A DNA stretch of 64,000 nucleotides from JACVRN01 sp035276685 (GTDB lineage Bacteria; Acidobacteriota; Blastocatellia; Pyrinomonadales; Pyrinomonadaceae), in the NCBI GenBank assembly GCA_035276685.1, contig DATELK010000092.1, forward strand, positions 1 to 64,000, read 5' to 3'. Position numbers and translations under genes: made by a program. The number at the start of each line of letters is the position of its first letter. The stretch's first letter is position 1. Below, piece by piece: positions 33,201-39,729 of the stretch. The notes beneath the pieces were generated by a model, which saw nothing but the letters and a program-made list of their open reading frames with translations, had not been told where the DNA came from and did no database searches.

Positions 33201-33211
33201 TTTCACCATAG
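21236..33211 (+). CDS. Giant polyvalent protein with peptidase, ParB-like and zincin-like domains
   Basis: 3991 residues from a GTG overlapping the upstream stop. Near the N-terminus short 'DFSxLPSQ' repeats flank an M15-like zinc peptidase region: His103 and Asp108 in 'DHSQAIDVG' and 'HFHIGW' at 155-160. Residues about 285-372 are a phage virion-protein domain ('ISIGVDGKEVLIPT'). A ParB-like domain lies at 1530-1650 with 'DGHHQW' at 1611. Polyvalent-protein-associated segments follow near 2137 (KWSGLEDFL) and 2330-2590 (AWTTGEQQAQRYDL), then a zincin motif HEYLH at 2700-2704. The C-terminal 1200 residues are coiled coil and amphipathic, with a membrane span near 3670. Such proteins are thought to enter the cell with the DNA and act in protection and takeover. 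Its place before the terminase supports a virion or ejected protein. Confidence 0.85.
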   Translation: MSDFDFSQLPSQKANSGTPFFDTPSGEEDGPIDFTKLPSQQQRRRGPTRTGRVFTQFYPEGTENWRMEQDAPKIESWLKTNIGSGYSFRRGQSKFQAAQGRDHSQAIDVGMNPLSAQGQKFIDWLQDNNIPFQYATQPATKEVNGRRVVISTGPHFHIGWPSGRNGPVINSKGLSYAQLPQFDFSSLPSQQDGTTAQSPQQPRKPLTRKEAEEEERQVYEWSQKIARGEDAPYPLASQSPASAPAPQTAQPATPVDQQAERPALDTSATRQRTVTSQIPGLLEAGNIDLAKRPVVKNEDGSISTVRSISIGVDGKEVLIPTVSDDGRILSNDEAVEQYRRTGKMLGVFDSPESANAYAKILHDQQEAMYAQPEERTDDFAPLDSDFRRRQQQYSQIDTVSQAAVATMQEQRAAQARAKTEFRAQLRKARRRFVKARRAFEDIAKSQQAMRADRERIAAGGKVEVSTGGLRAIESVQSEQAMRDAEREMEEAREQYLGIKKRGFQFDTRTSLQKQLEGENARAVKAITNPAARERAVAEESARQKLRSELRPEAIRQVLINRVPGIEGTRWTPEQLEQMVREKGLTGEVEATLNNQLNAQIGNQGSAQNEVARQERVSKLSTLEKAVESGKQFALAIQQMPADVLQAASIATTFAPSLLDGIQGRVTGRGLLSEIDQYLKSKGLPGAPIINPEANPLWILGERSKREAERIAQVNPDYAQEFAPQVANALGQLTAQLATGVGLGKALKAVPEAAKWMSLALAGSQTGVQGYVQARQYTDDLDEARLSALLYAAATISTEKIPFDEFIENLTKAPALSKGFKAYVKDVGKAMAVGAAAEGGQEVSEELIQSGTEAVRFGKPMPSLSDLARIFAVSAVSGGAAGGGTRIAGRLMASIEQKREEGRPEPEIVQSAASEVLDALSSARTPNEANEAAGLASQMGIADEEISKARRTPVQESKETLRAQLRSAKDPDSPRVAVFFPDGTEEPSALKGFARVEVEGGVLHLKRSKLRQLGMTSSQAIRDFVAENGIEPLIGKVAPVEDTSRGPALRTEDANGNELSTSIVPTPEAAETQAGVDRAQFPQAVRQEVIPAQAAAERRLAEATADIPAIKEQGQARGTLSQERQSGITPEEARSYLESKQVYEAYLKNPVESAREGALEADRRIREIQHRIATASPEVVAVRDERRQVARAIPRSSGAEKETLYSRFDELDKRYNSLIEAGIEKAFETQNQAAQGESPNDRAIESTNIPAASRGAAEISGQAARPQGTGQNITETITEESPDEKSQTVTPESVPTTSAPRQWQHATFGLVEEVEGKRAAPGKVWVRDSSGAEHEIQASNGNGRGNNLAVPVRQRRGLTFEPKPPPTSVAPNGKEALDEVSEARDAQAASEKEASGGAAQASAPSQLNVGEISDDELDAIYRDWVAMRDPSVGASPSPATLQKYAGWARRILAGEKGVSPSPPEDFARFVRVRREGKRQGMDLRAVFTAFKNGQDFPVQGQKEAQEADAAPPAARANAVAPKSSDGGWKQFSPESGSLNIPRASMPQIKSEHRGAMVQFLKGRGINHEQVKVAPNALKPTQAEYSPEKVEKAKGFEGPNRSILISNDGHVLDGHHQWLAALENAPNEPYPAIRFDAPIQSLILEAARFPSSGVDEASGTNSSGNVQVSSPASRTSEEEMSDPERQAKIDRAANRKPRRRPAPDPEKHSLAEFALLSGGLRPSADNAGELRRLSPKELGGRWIGLYNSKSGLTVERMMERAAEAGYLPDYKTEEAFDSSAISPSEFIQMIEDDARGIKKTYSTASDVAQSELEELSPADRAELDAEMSFLRDRRVIELLKEVENGHEDEGLRYELYILAANYGIPDEAADSHLSYAREVGAEQGLREERPESDSEEDLSFDFADEQPTSRKLEDYYQPTQAGLGFAESESGLFAEGGARAVEQFEAPTDATKEQKEYAARDYADRLIRSRIGDDATTTLYNLAEEDSPVRKLVLPLIENLQRVEGHKNYRPVDVALLRDTIPALEKLASLRRSDTPVSDYLSQENLFSTERELTPEQEIILADVDRTGRLPEGLIKEADVTAGAGDLFAAPLKMALAENAPTFFSQLERTITTKMPNRASVTQVRQIISNPQNVKPDELKWSGLEDFLQDKELVTKQEVLGYLRANHTEIVDVGLGSGFGEKISAQEKAQLSAKVEEAQKAVKQASQVALERHGLKIGDRVATVGNAPSIGGYRYSTGKVYEVAERADGRPYWKLVREFGGTRSGRSNKFIRELEEQAPEKWVAELPSVEPSYEQTKVLEEAKEQLRELRSSGRAMPVQFGPGKYPGLSLPGGKKYRELFVTLPNAKGAIWRDGHLDYQHIKNPVARIRFDERVDTEGKKTLFVQEVQPPQKSQQAKMPEWAIKRWRELAMRRVIRFAAENKLDRVAWTTGEQQAQRYDLSKHIDSIDWQKNSNGHFNLTPIKEGRGVPNAHRTNVPPDKLEEYVGKDIARKILDGEGQTWEGSDIAQGKLSGLSLKVGGEGLARIYDSDLVNVVNKIAGKFSAKVSTAEIVTEENTNTAVHSIDITPSMKKSVIEEGQPLFMARRASELRSVENAADLVSRTTSRRDGNQVVTNAEGAELIRRTLGPDDSASFGAVFLKSNEVDYALEDLLPGIKQMREAGYSEEEIRPLRQLAANLKRAREENGTVVITVKGHRKEGVPHEYLHEGQYIGSSGKNPDEQLAAEDLKELDESEDSRAWAEFYKDTPEYQNISPGVRVAEVAATYAAGGYVKLGRTREQAREFLKKYFRAFIKKNGVQSVEAFRRQREDVRQIIKEARAEVSQEIGGSEERSAESRRRPPDERLRDVPSEQRQTGRGTGRGSGQDAGRAGEVRQRSLPETLRSQGLRALDALYPVHHDKAAVAEARALLEKHGLEGSITLLKTVERPGSEHVILFKTISHSLEDAAVRLAETRPDDAERLMREQHELTQDVSERFTSAGEFIRAAQLLADSVEGLGVAAERLAKKRGKPLSDKERRKIKEKGERQETANSTEEIAASEVARLKRLSTNLQARIRSREQKLKELDGQMPARKKRGGSPFDRVRKAARSIVAPDVAALKAQIRESLGLSGPLKMALPESEARPADLSPDQIADLARYGSFILLDAEPGTLSVSAWKEQMKREFGSGIESSLDAIHAQAVRLKRNALSQARFERLVERLSRENPELDRLALEDLANDELQSIRLRRIAALEHNKHAAKTERIREREQRKERKRIRELEKRVDGLKQKIREKNVALKQKPDKAVSAEVAALQDEIKTLTKELNKLRREANRKPSALVNAIGSLAQNETEARSAVMLSQAGMTPGKFMREMMGQGMSKGDARSAFRDGGRVLKASRRVVQSEKDMRGALLREKLAQTEEEKARALERYMKTRSDNLRARQDVARELDLLSRGTVGKAVMYAGEAINIPKSVMITSMASADVSGTGRQGLPLAIMHPSSAPALVLEAFKGYFDKPAADNIDYVENHPDFNLSVLAGADYSTAGGRGQGEEFFRGGRYIEKLGEIPVAKNIPIVKHLLKLPGEVTRRSDQSFGSSLDRLRLEVFSAWADILRTGGLTWKDNPEAFRTLARAINIFGGRGDIGPHNARATKALQAVLNVLSFAPHYRMSRLQMSTLLLNPSFHDAPSAAKRIVFKNYLKWRLATGLLLGLGALFGLVDLDDPDESQWGKIKVGDQKIDITSGVGLQDRFLARLAIEAFYRGVPGKVTGLMSAKELGNITLRWGRSGLSPEKSLAVDWFTGEDYSGEKFHWGGWDGALASRMLPLGPTQSIATYRKEGAVYGLGNFAAEFFGFGSSIYREKEDRPQTTAEKLAARFAYQNSFGGSDLSREMREKLSDLKARSRKGEDVSGEVEKLVAEGVITEQRAGRILKASEQTRFQELIGDIKSEKDIEHVLRYATPEEQKSVEGILRQKRLRAAEREAEERERLENPAKAGRNRRRSEKASRTRQRRLEQRYGANVSP
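24951..25052 (+). CDS. Embedded small membrane protein ORF, +1 frame inside the giant gene
   Basis: 33 residues with AAGGAG nine bases before the ATG at 24951. 'LLKALIFLLLVVALLRYL' is a clear hydrophobic span, followed by a basic tail (AKRHARKVLGK). It reads in a different frame from the giant gene, whose own product here is low-complexity. It may be an overlapping gene or the relic of a gene overrun by the giant frame. Confidence 0.4.
   Translation: MIELLKALIFLLLVVALLRYLAKRHARKVLGKI
29655..29846 (+). CDS. Embedded helical protein ORF, +1 frame inside the giant gene
   Basis: 63 residues from the ATG at 29655 with GAGAAG and AGGAG upstream. Basic N-terminus then an acidic helix ('KPEEALDEALDKMLEEQEK'), a natural-looking small protein. 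In the giant frame the same bases give an Arg/Gly/Gln-rich stretch without predicted structure. Translation of either frame is untested. Confidence 0.4.
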   Translation: MSDKSSKRRGLKFLKKSEAQKREAQKAAEDPLTNAYATFLQNKDKPEEALDEALDKMLEEQEK

Positions 33212-33220
33212 GAGGAAGAT

Positions 33221-33367
33221 ATGAGAGGCGCACAGTTGTTATTACTTGTTCTCGCCATAGTGTTTTTCATGCTGGCCGGGAACGGCATCACAGGCCGGGG
33301 CAGGTTTCAGTTCCAGTGGCTCGCTTTCGCGTGCCTCGTGGGCTGGTATTTAGTGGGGAAGGTCTGA
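33221..33367 (+). CDS. Small membrane protein before the terminase
   Basis: 48 residues with AGGAGG before the ATG at 33221. Two hydrophobic spans ('LLLLVLAIVFFMLAG' and 'WLAFACLVGWYLVG') around a GRGRFQ turn. Directly between the giant gene and the terminase small subunit. A holin or membrane accessory role is possible. Confidence 0.65.
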   Translation: MRGAQLLLLVLAIVFFMLAGNGITGRGRFQFQWLAFACLVGWYLVGKV

Positions 33368-33368
33368 G

Positions 33369-33899
33369 TTGAAGCAACCGACGCTCTTACAAAGACTCTG
33401 GGCCGAAGCCTACATAGGTAAAGCCAACGGCGACGGCGTTGAGGCCGCGCGCATCGCCGGCTACAAAGGCAGCCCGCACGTCCTCGCCCAAATCGCTTAC
33501 GAGAACCTCAAGAAGCCGCACATAAAGGCTCTGATAAGCGTGCGGGTCGAAGAGGCTGCGATGTCAGCCAACGAAGTCCTGAAAGAACTGACCAAAGTGG
33601 CCAAGGCCGATTGGCAGGAGTTCTTGCAGGTCAGGAGAAATAAAAAAGGTGAAGTCGTGGACGCGACCATCGTACTTCGGGACAAGATTCGCGCGCTTGA
33701 GTTGATGGGCAAGTATCACGGGCTCTTCCAGGAGAACCGCGAGAACGACGCAGACCGCGAGCGCAAGCGCCAGCAGTACGAGCGGGCCGTCGCGGAGTTC
33801 ATCAAATCGAAGGAAGGGAAAGGCGAGGCGTGCAGCCGGGAGCAGGCAATAAGCACTCTGGCGCGCATTGAGCCTGAGATAAAAGAGTACCTTAACTGA
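33369..33899 (+). CDS. terS: Terminase small subunit
   Basis: 176 residues from a TTG with GGGAAGG upstream. The N-terminal 60 residues have the Terminase_2 HTH pattern ('GDGVEAARIAGYKG', 'AYENLKKPHIKALI'), a central helical domain and a coiled C-terminal part. It would recognise the packaging site on phage DNA and hand it to the large subunit encoded immediately downstream with a one-base overlap. Confidence 0.85.
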   Translation: MKQPTLLQRLWAEAYIGKANGDGVEAARIAGYKGSPHVLAQIAYENLKKPHIKALISVRVEEAAMSANEVLKELTKVAKADWQEFLQVRRNKKGEVVDATIVLRDKIRALELMGKYHGLFQENRENDADRERKRQQYERAVAEFIKSKEGKGEACSREQAISTLARIEPEIKEYLN

Positions 33900-36061
33900 T
33901 GGTAGCTGCCGAAGAAGACATCGAAGTCGCTCTCCACGCCATGAGGCAGGCGTCGGGGCAGCAGTCTATACACGGCGATGCGCTGATGCTCGCGCTAGAA
34001 GCCGCCCGTGACGCTCGCCTTCTGATTGAAGAGGCTCAGAAGTCTCTCATTGCCGCCCGCGACCGAGCGAAAACCGAGCTTGAGAGAAACGCAAAGCAGT
34101 ACCAGATTGATTTGGTTAAATGGCAGTTGACCCGCGCGGCAGACCTCGCGGAGATGCGCCTTAAGCATCTGGCCGCCATTAGAACCCAAGAGGACGTTGA
34201 CGCCGAACTCGCGCGCTGCGCCGATGGCATAGAAGGGACAATCCACTGGTTCAACTACTACGCATGGGGCTATGACCCGCGCGAGGACGCGCCGCTCAAG
34301 GTGATGCCGTTCGCGGTCTGCGCTGACAGCCTCGACATGGCGTTCGGATTTCAGGAGAGATACCTTCGCTGGCTTGAGGCCCTGACCTTCGAAGAGCGCA
34401 CGTCGGGGCTCGTGGAGAAGGCGCGCGACATGGGCGCAACCGTCGGCGCGATAGACTGGGTGGTGAAGCAGTGGCGCTTCCGCTCAGGCTTCTCAGCCAT
34501 GCTGCAATCGGCCAACGAAGACCTCGTTGATTCGAAGAAAGACCCAGATACCCTCTTCGAGAAAGTGCGTTTCCAGATTCGCCTGCTGCCCTTATGGATG
34601 CTTCCCGGCGGGTTCAGTCTTGACCGCGACATGCCCTACATGAACATCGCCAACCCCGATAACGGGGCGGTCATTTCGGGCGCGGCCCCTACGGCGAACA
34701 CGGGCCGCCAGCGCAGGCGCTCCTTCGTCCTGTGCGACGAGTTCGCGGCGTGGCCTTTCGGAGGCTACCCGCAGCACACGGCGCTCTCACAGACTACCAA
34801 GACTATGCTCCTGCTCTCTTCCGTGCAGGGGAAATTCAATAAGTACGCCGAAGTCAGGTTCTCCAACCACACGCAGGTCTTCGAGATGGACTGGCGGGAG
34901 CACCCGTGGAAAGACCAGCGTTGGTACGACGCCTTGCCCTTCGGCTACCTAGGCTCTCCCATGTCGGCGGAATCCATTGCTCAAGAGGTAGACCGTAATT
35001 ACGAAGCATCGCAGCCCGGTAAGGTCTTCAAGCAGTGGAGGGAAGAGTACGTCCTGATTACGTGGAAAGAACTCGTCGCCTACTACTCGCAGTTCAGGCT
35101 GGGCCATAAATTCGTTGACCCCGAGACCGGAGCTTACCGCGTGCCCGATGACTGGTCTTGGGGGCGCATGATGGACTACGGCCAGACGGAAGGCCACCCG
35201 TGGATTGTCTCTCACATGGCAACGCCCAGAGAGAACTATCCCCTGTCGGACTCGCGCTTCATCTTCTCCATGCACCGGGTTCACCCGACTGGCGCGAGCC
35301 CGCAGGAGGGCCGCAGCCAGTACAGGGAGATAGAAGAGCGGCTGGGCCTGCTCCGCTCGGACGGGGAATATCTCACCGAGCCCGAGTTGTCGGAGATGTC
35401 GCACGAGCAAGTGGGTGAGGGCGGTCTGGCCGAAACGCTCATGACGGAGTTCGGTGATTTCTGGGAGGCGTGGGACACGGACTACACCGTGGGACTCACG
35501 CAAATCCAGCAATGGCTCACGCTGATTGACACGACCGTCCAGAACCCAATCCGCCCCGAACTCATGGGCCGCGCCCGCCTCTACTGCGTCGCGATGGACG
35601 ACGAGTACGAGTTCGTCTTCGATAAAAAGCACCAGCGCTACTTCGTCACGCCGTCGAAGACCGATAAGGGTTTCAAGCTGTTCAGGCGCGAGATGCCAGC
35701 CTATCACTATCCCCCTGAAGAGATGGGCAAGCCAGTCCAGAAGATGCGCCCGCAGAAAATACTGGATGACTGCATTGATACCGTCAGGGGCTTCGCTACC
35801 AAGTGGGGGCCGACCGTCATCAGGATGAGTAAAGAGGAACGCCGGATTAAGAAGATGCAGCAGCAGGCGGGGCTTCATCCGGCAGAGGTTCTGTCCCGCG
35901 TCGGCCAGCCCGACTTCGTAGAGAACTACACGGCCATGCAGCACGCCATGAACCAGATAAAGATTCAGGAAGAGAGGGAAGAGGAAGAGGCGCGCAGGCG
36001 TATGAGTAAGGCTTTCGGAATGCCCGTCACGCACAGGCGCTATAAAAACAGGCGAGGATAA
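33899..36061 (+). CDS. terL: Terminase large subunit
   Basis: 720 residues, longer than usual because of an N-terminal helical extension of about 90 residues. A deviant Walker A-like segment lies near 174-186 ('KARDMGATVGAID'), the Walker B 'FVLCDEFAAW' with Asp280-Glu281, and a nuclease-type 'MMDYGQTEGHP' near 424. It packages DNA into the capsid using ATP and cuts the concatemer. The start overlaps the small subunit stop (TGATG). The C-terminal tail is charged and probably contacts the portal. Confidence 0.9.
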   Translation: MVAAEEDIEVALHAMRQASGQQSIHGDALMLALEAARDARLLIEEAQKSLIAARDRAKTELERNAKQYQIDLVKWQLTRAADLAEMRLKHLAAIRTQEDVDAELARCADGIEGTIHWFNYYAWGYDPREDAPLKVMPFAVCADSLDMAFGFQERYLRWLEALTFEERTSGLVEKARDMGATVGAIDWVVKQWRFRSGFSAMLQSANEDLVDSKKDPDTLFEKVRFQIRLLPLWMLPGGFSLDRDMPYMNIANPDNGAVISGAAPTANTGRQRRRSFVLCDEFAAWPFGGYPQHTALSQTTKTMLLLSSVQGKFNKYAEVRFSNHTQVFEMDWREHPWKDQRWYDALPFGYLGSPMSAESIAQEVDRNYEASQPGKVFKQWREEYVLITWKELVAYYSQFRLGHKFVDPETGAYRVPDDWSWGRMMDYGQTEGHPWIVSHMATPRENYPLSDSRFIFSMHRVHPTGASPQEGRSQYREIEERLGLLRSDGEYLTEPELSEMSHEQVGEGGLAETLMTEFGDFWEAWDTDYTVGLTQIQQWLTLIDTTVQNPIRPELMGRARLYCVAMDDEYEFVFDKKHQRYFVTPSKTDKGFKLFRREMPAYHYPPEEMGKPVQKMRPQKILDDCIDTVRGFATKWGPTVIRMSKEERRIKKMQQQAGLHPAEVLSRVGQPDFVENYTAMQHAMNQIKIQEEREEEEARRRMSKAFGMPVTHRRYKNRRG

Positions 36062-36066
36062 CGGCT

Positions 36067-36486
36067 ATGTTCGATTACGTTTCCAGAGAAAAATACCACG
36101 CTGAAGTAGCAGCGAGGATGCGCGCAGAGGCCGAAGCCGCGAACTGGCGCGAGCAGGTGCGCCAACTGACGGAGCAGAATAAGCAGGAGCGCGAGCGCTT
36201 CGACGCCCAACTGAAAGACCTCCTTGACCGTGGCGTGCCTCCGAAGCCCTACACCGGGCCGCTCGTCACGGGGCAGGGCATAGCCACGCAGCTTTCCTCG
36301 AAAGAATTGGAGGCGCTCCCCGCAGTCGGCAGGTACGGCATGAGGCAGCGCGCCGCCCTTGTGCGTGAGGCGCGGGCCCGCGAAGAGCGAGAAGAGGCAG
36401 AGGCTAAGGTGGAGCGACAGAAAGAGGCACTCGCTCCCGACGAGGCCGCTGACTTAGAAGAATCCCTTGTAAGAGCAGGTACATAA
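36067..36486 (+). CDS. Hypothetical coiled-coil protein between terminase and portal
   Basis: 139 residues. Long charged helices at 10-50 and 95-135 flank a short 'PKPYTGPLVTGQG' linker. It lies five bases after the terminase and two before the portal, so it is probably part of the packaging or head module. No family is recognised. Confidence 0.65.
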   Translation: MFDYVSREKYHAEVAARMRAEAEAANWREQVRQLTEQNKQERERFDAQLKDLLDRGVPPKPYTGPLVTGQGIATQLSSKELEALPAVGRYGMRQRAALVREARAREEREEAEAKVERQKEALAPDEAADLEESLVRAGT

Positions 36487-36488
36487 CG

Positions 36489-39080
36489 ATGCAGACAACC
36501 GCACAGGTGGAGCCGGTTATCGCCGCCCCGGCCGACACGGATGAAGTCCAGCCGCTCGAAACCGAGAAGGTCAGGGCGAAGCGCTTCCGTGCGCGCCTCA
36601 AAGGGCAGCAGAAAGACCGCGAAGAGGAGCTTCACAACTTCCTTCTCGGCCGCAGGGACTACTTCCGCGCCCTCGACCCCGACGCGCGTAACAAGCACCT
36701 TCGAGACGTGGACATGATGTGCCGCTACGTCAACGGCGACCAGTACTCGGACTACGACGAGAACGGCGTGCTGGTTGACCAGCGCAGGGACGGCGACTTT
36801 GCTTATACGATTCCCGTTATCATCGGTCACTTCGAGCAGGCTTTCATGCAGAAGATGAGGACGGTAATAGAGTACGAAATGTCTTCCAAGAATAAGACGG
36901 ACGCCGACTCTCAGGGGCTGGCGAAGATGTGCGAGGCACTGGCCGTGGAAGAGAAAGAGCGGCTCATGACGGAGGACTTGAGAATCGAGGAGGTCCACAA
37001 CTCGCTCTGTGCAGGAGAGTCCTACCGCTGCCTCATCTGGGGCGTGAATCCCGATAACCCGAAGACCGTCAGGCGCATTAAATATAAGACTGTGGAGGTC
37101 GAGCAGAAGCGCCGTGAGTGCCAGGCGTGCCAGCAGGACGTTCCCGCCGGCGTGGAGGCGTGCGAGTGCGGCGCGACCTTCATCAAGGAGATTTCACTAG
37201 GAACCATCCCCACGCAGGTAGAAGACGGGACAGTTGAAATCCCGCTTTCCGAGAACATCCTTCACATCCCGCACATGATGAGCGTGCAGAGGTCTCTGAC
37301 GGCCCAGAGGTTCAGGCACTCCACCTTCATCATCGAAAGAGACTATCTGCCGCGCCACGTCGCCCAGTGGCAGTACCAGACCCACATCATCGAGGGCAAC
37401 GCGGGGCTCTCGGAAGAGAACCGCATGCGCCGGGAGCAGGAGCGCTCAAGCATGCAGACGGACGCGATAGTGGGTTCAGCTCGTGAGCAAACCTCTTACA
37501 CGGCTAACGACGTAGTGGAGCGCGAGCACATCTACATGGATGTCTCGGAGTACGGCTGGTTCTACGTCTCAAAGAAAGCGACCCTGCCCGACGGTAAAGA
37601 AATCGAAGAGGGCAAGCTTCTGGGCGAGGTCTTCCCCGACGGCCTGTACATGCTCGTCATCGGCAACACCATCATCAAGGTCAAGGGGATGAATAAGAAT
37701 AGAAGGTGGTCTGCCGTCTTCTACGGGAAAAGACCCGGCACGAGTAAAGGCGCTGGCTTGCAGGCGCTCATTCCATTACAGGACGTGGTGAACGACTCCT
37801 TTAACCTCGACTACTCCATAGGGATGAAGCAGGGCCACCCTCTCACGGTCATCGCGAGGCAGTTTATAAGAGAACTACCAGAGGCGGGCAATATCCTATT
37901 TGCTGACAAGCTCCCATCATCGGGGATTGACGGCGTGGTCAAGCAGTTTCCCGGTCAGGCCGCTTCTGGCGTCATCGCTGCGACGGCAGACCGCGTTGAG
38001 TCGGTCATGCAGTACATCGCAGGCACCTACAGCATGCAGGGGAACTTCGGCGCGGCAGACCAGAAGGTCATGGGTACGGCCACTGGCGTAGCCTCCGCGC
38101 GAGAGAACGCCGACGGGCGCATGATAGGCCCCAACAAGTTCGAGATAGCCGCAGACAAGGAGTTGATGCTTCAAATCTTGGAGAACATCAGGGACTTCTC
38201 CGTGGACGAGCAGAAGAGAGAATTAGAGAAGCGCTTCGGCCCTGACATCGCAAAGAAGTTCTTCAACTGCAATTTCCGGCAGGTACTAAACATCTCTGTC
38301 TCTAAGAATACCGACATGCCGCGCTCGTCCGCGCTTGATAGCGCGAAGGCGATGGCACTGGCGCAGCTCTCTGCCGGACTCGCAAGAGTACCGTGGGGCG
38401 CAGAGTTGCTGGCCACGGTCGCGGACACGATGGGTATCTCCGTCAACATCGGGCAGGGCAGGAATGACCGCAGGGAGGCCGAGTACCGCCTGAACAAGCT
38501 CGCCGCGATAGAAGACTACATCAGGGCGAAAAAGGAGGAACTTCTCGCGAACGACCAACAGGCCGCAGAGTTCATGTACACGAAGCTTGAGACCTACTGC
38601 GGGCTGCTGGGGATGGACTCGGCTGCCGACGAAAAAGAGGTGGCGGCCTTCATGTTCATGCAAGACCACGAAGCCTTCAAGGACGTTTACAAGGACTGGA
38701 TATTCGGCGAAGAGGCGAAGACCGCCACGAACGCACGTAAGCTCTGCGTCGCCCAGATGTGGCTTGAGCATGAGAAGGCACTGAAGGGCTCGCAAATCTA
38801 CGAAGCGCAATTCATGAAGGAGTTGCAGGACGAGATTGCGCCCCCGCCGGAAGAGCCCAGCGCGGACGAGGCAATGCTCGCTGCTGCCGCAGCGCAGGAA
38901 GAGCAGGAGCGAATGCGCGAGCAGGCGCTGGAAGATGAAGACCTGCGGCACGAGAGAGAACAGGAGGCTAAAGACGCAGACCTTGAGCGCGAGAAGGCGA
39001 AGATGACGCACAAGGCGCAGACACAGTTGATAGTGAAGCAGGCTGAGGCGGAAGCACAGCAGAACGGAGCGCGGCAATGA
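36489..39080 (+). CDS. Portal protein (P22-like size) with zinc-ribbon insertion
   Basis: 863 residues directly after the terminase. 'NKHLRDVDMMCRYVNGDQ' and 'YTIPVIIGHFEQAFMQKM' in the N-terminal part, 'ALIPLQDVVNDSFNLDY' in the middle and a long charged C-terminal coiled coil (about 780-863) fit large portals of P22-type phages. Cysteines at 211, 214, 225 and 227 (CQAC, CECG) form a zinc ribbon inside the wing region, which is unusual. The protein would form the dodecameric DNA entry ring. Confidence 0.8.
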   Translation: MQTTAQVEPVIAAPADTDEVQPLETEKVRAKRFRARLKGQQKDREEELHNFLLGRRDYFRALDPDARNKHLRDVDMMCRYVNGDQYSDYDENGVLVDQRRDGDFAYTIPVIIGHFEQAFMQKMRTVIEYEMSSKNKTDADSQGLAKMCEALAVEEKERLMTEDLRIEEVHNSLCAGESYRCLIWGVNPDNPKTVRRIKYKTVEVEQKRRECQACQQDVPAGVEACECGATFIKEISLGTIPTQVEDGTVEIPLSENILHIPHMMSVQRSLTAQRFRHSTFIIERDYLPRHVAQWQYQTHIIEGNAGLSEENRMRREQERSSMQTDAIVGSAREQTSYTANDVVEREHIYMDVSEYGWFYVSKKATLPDGKEIEEGKLLGEVFPDGLYMLVIGNTIIKVKGMNKNRRWSAVFYGKRPGTSKGAGLQALIPLQDVVNDSFNLDYSIGMKQGHPLTVIARQFIRELPEAGNILFADKLPSSGIDGVVKQFPGQAASGVIAATADRVESVMQYIAGTYSMQGNFGAADQKVMGTATGVASARENADGRMIGPNKFEIAADKELMLQILENIRDFSVDEQKRELEKRFGPDIAKKFFNCNFRQVLNISVSKNTDMPRSSALDSAKAMALAQLSAGLARVPWGAELLATVADTMGISVNIGQGRNDRREAEYRLNKLAAIEDYIRAKKEELLANDQQAAEFMYTKLETYCGLLGMDSAADEKEVAAFMFMQDHEAFKDVYKDWIFGEEAKTATNARKLCVAQMWLEHEKALKGSQIYEAQFMKELQDEIAPPPEEPSADEAMLAAAAAQEEQERMREQALEDEDLRHEREQEAKDADLEREKAKMTHKAQTQLIVKQAEAEAQQNGARQ

Positions 39081-39310
39081 AGATAATCTGGCTGCGCTGG
39101 CGCGACTCTCAATACCAGTTCAGTCAACAATCTCTGGAAGAGGCGATAGAGAGCAAGGTGGCCATCCTTGAGACGGTAGGGCATCTGGTGTCTGAGGACT
39201 CTGACAGGGTTGTGGTCGCGGGCGATTGGTTGGCCTCTGAGAAGGACGTGCGATGCGTGACCGCAATCCCCGTGGAGAACATCGTGGAGAGAAGGGTGCT
39301 TAGTGAATAA
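39077..39310 (+). CDS. Small hypothetical protein
   Basis: 77 residues, with the ATG overlapping the portal stop. Alternating strands ('KIIWLRWRD', 'DRVVVAGDWL', 'CVTAIPVENIVE') suggest a small beta barrel. No family is recognised. Confidence 0.65.
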   Translation: MKIIWLRWRDSQYQFSQQSLEEAIESKVAILETVGHLVSEDSDRVVVAGDWLASEKDVRCVTAIPVENIVERRVLSE

Positions 39311-39536
39311 GCATTTCAATAAGGTGGCGGAGCAGGTGGCCGACAAGATTGGCTCGCCTGTGTCCATCGTGCTTCATACGCTCTTCTTCATAGCCGTTTA
39401 CTTTGCCCCGTTCGTTTACGGCTTTTCGTGGGGCGAGGTCTTCGACTTCCTGACCAACGTGGTTTCCATCGAAGCAATCTATCTGGCGCTCTTTACTCAG
39501 TTGGTCGTCACTAACGATAAGAAGAAATCTGATTGA
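39303..39536 (+). CDS. Small membrane protein, iron-permease-like family
   Basis: 77 residues from a GTG, overlapping the preceding gene. 'FNKVAEQVADKIGSPVSIV' then two spans ('LHTLFFIAVYFAPFVYGF', 'IEAIYLALFTQLVV') resembles small proteins annotated as low-affinity iron permease or DUF1003. The match is to general layout. Role in the phage unknown. Confidence 0.6.
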   Translation: MNKHFNKVAEQVADKIGSPVSIVLHTLFFIAVYFAPFVYGFSWGEVFDFLTNVVSIEAIYLALFTQLVVTNDKKKSD

Positions 39537-39721
39537 TGGACGTTAGCAAATTCATCAAAGCGCAGTTCAAGGCAGGGCTGGAATTTATCACGGCTGCGGT
39601 GGACGTTTGCGTGGAGATGGGTAACAGGGATTTAGCTATATTCTTCCACAGGCATCTTTCAGAAAAATGCCGATTGATTGAGCGCAAATTTGATATTAAA
39701 GGCGGCGCGGGGAGCGTATAA
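39536..39721 (+). CDS. Small hypothetical protein
   Basis: 61 residues from an ATG that overlaps the upstream stop (TGATG). Helical, with 'FITAAVDVCVEMGNRDLAIF' in the centre. No family is recognised. The stop region contains a TATAAT (39717-39722) just before the next gene, without a good -35. Confidence 0.6.
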   Translation: MDVSKFIKAQFKAGLEFITAAVDVCVEMGNRDLAIFFHRHLSEKCRLIERKFDIKGGAGSV

Positions 39722-39729
39722 TAAGAGGC

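Noticed and set aside
34949..36034. 361-codon minus-strand frame opposite the terminase
   Set aside because: Shadow of the large terminase gene; no ribosome binding site or family pattern.
38286..39077. 263-codon minus-strand frame opposite the portal C-terminus
   Set aside because: Leucine-rich reverse reading of a Glu/Gln-rich coiled coil.
39714..39722. GCGTATAAT, also at 41761-41769, as a late promoter motif
   Set aside because: Both copies coincide with a Val-stop gene end and lack a recognisable -35, so chance is likely.
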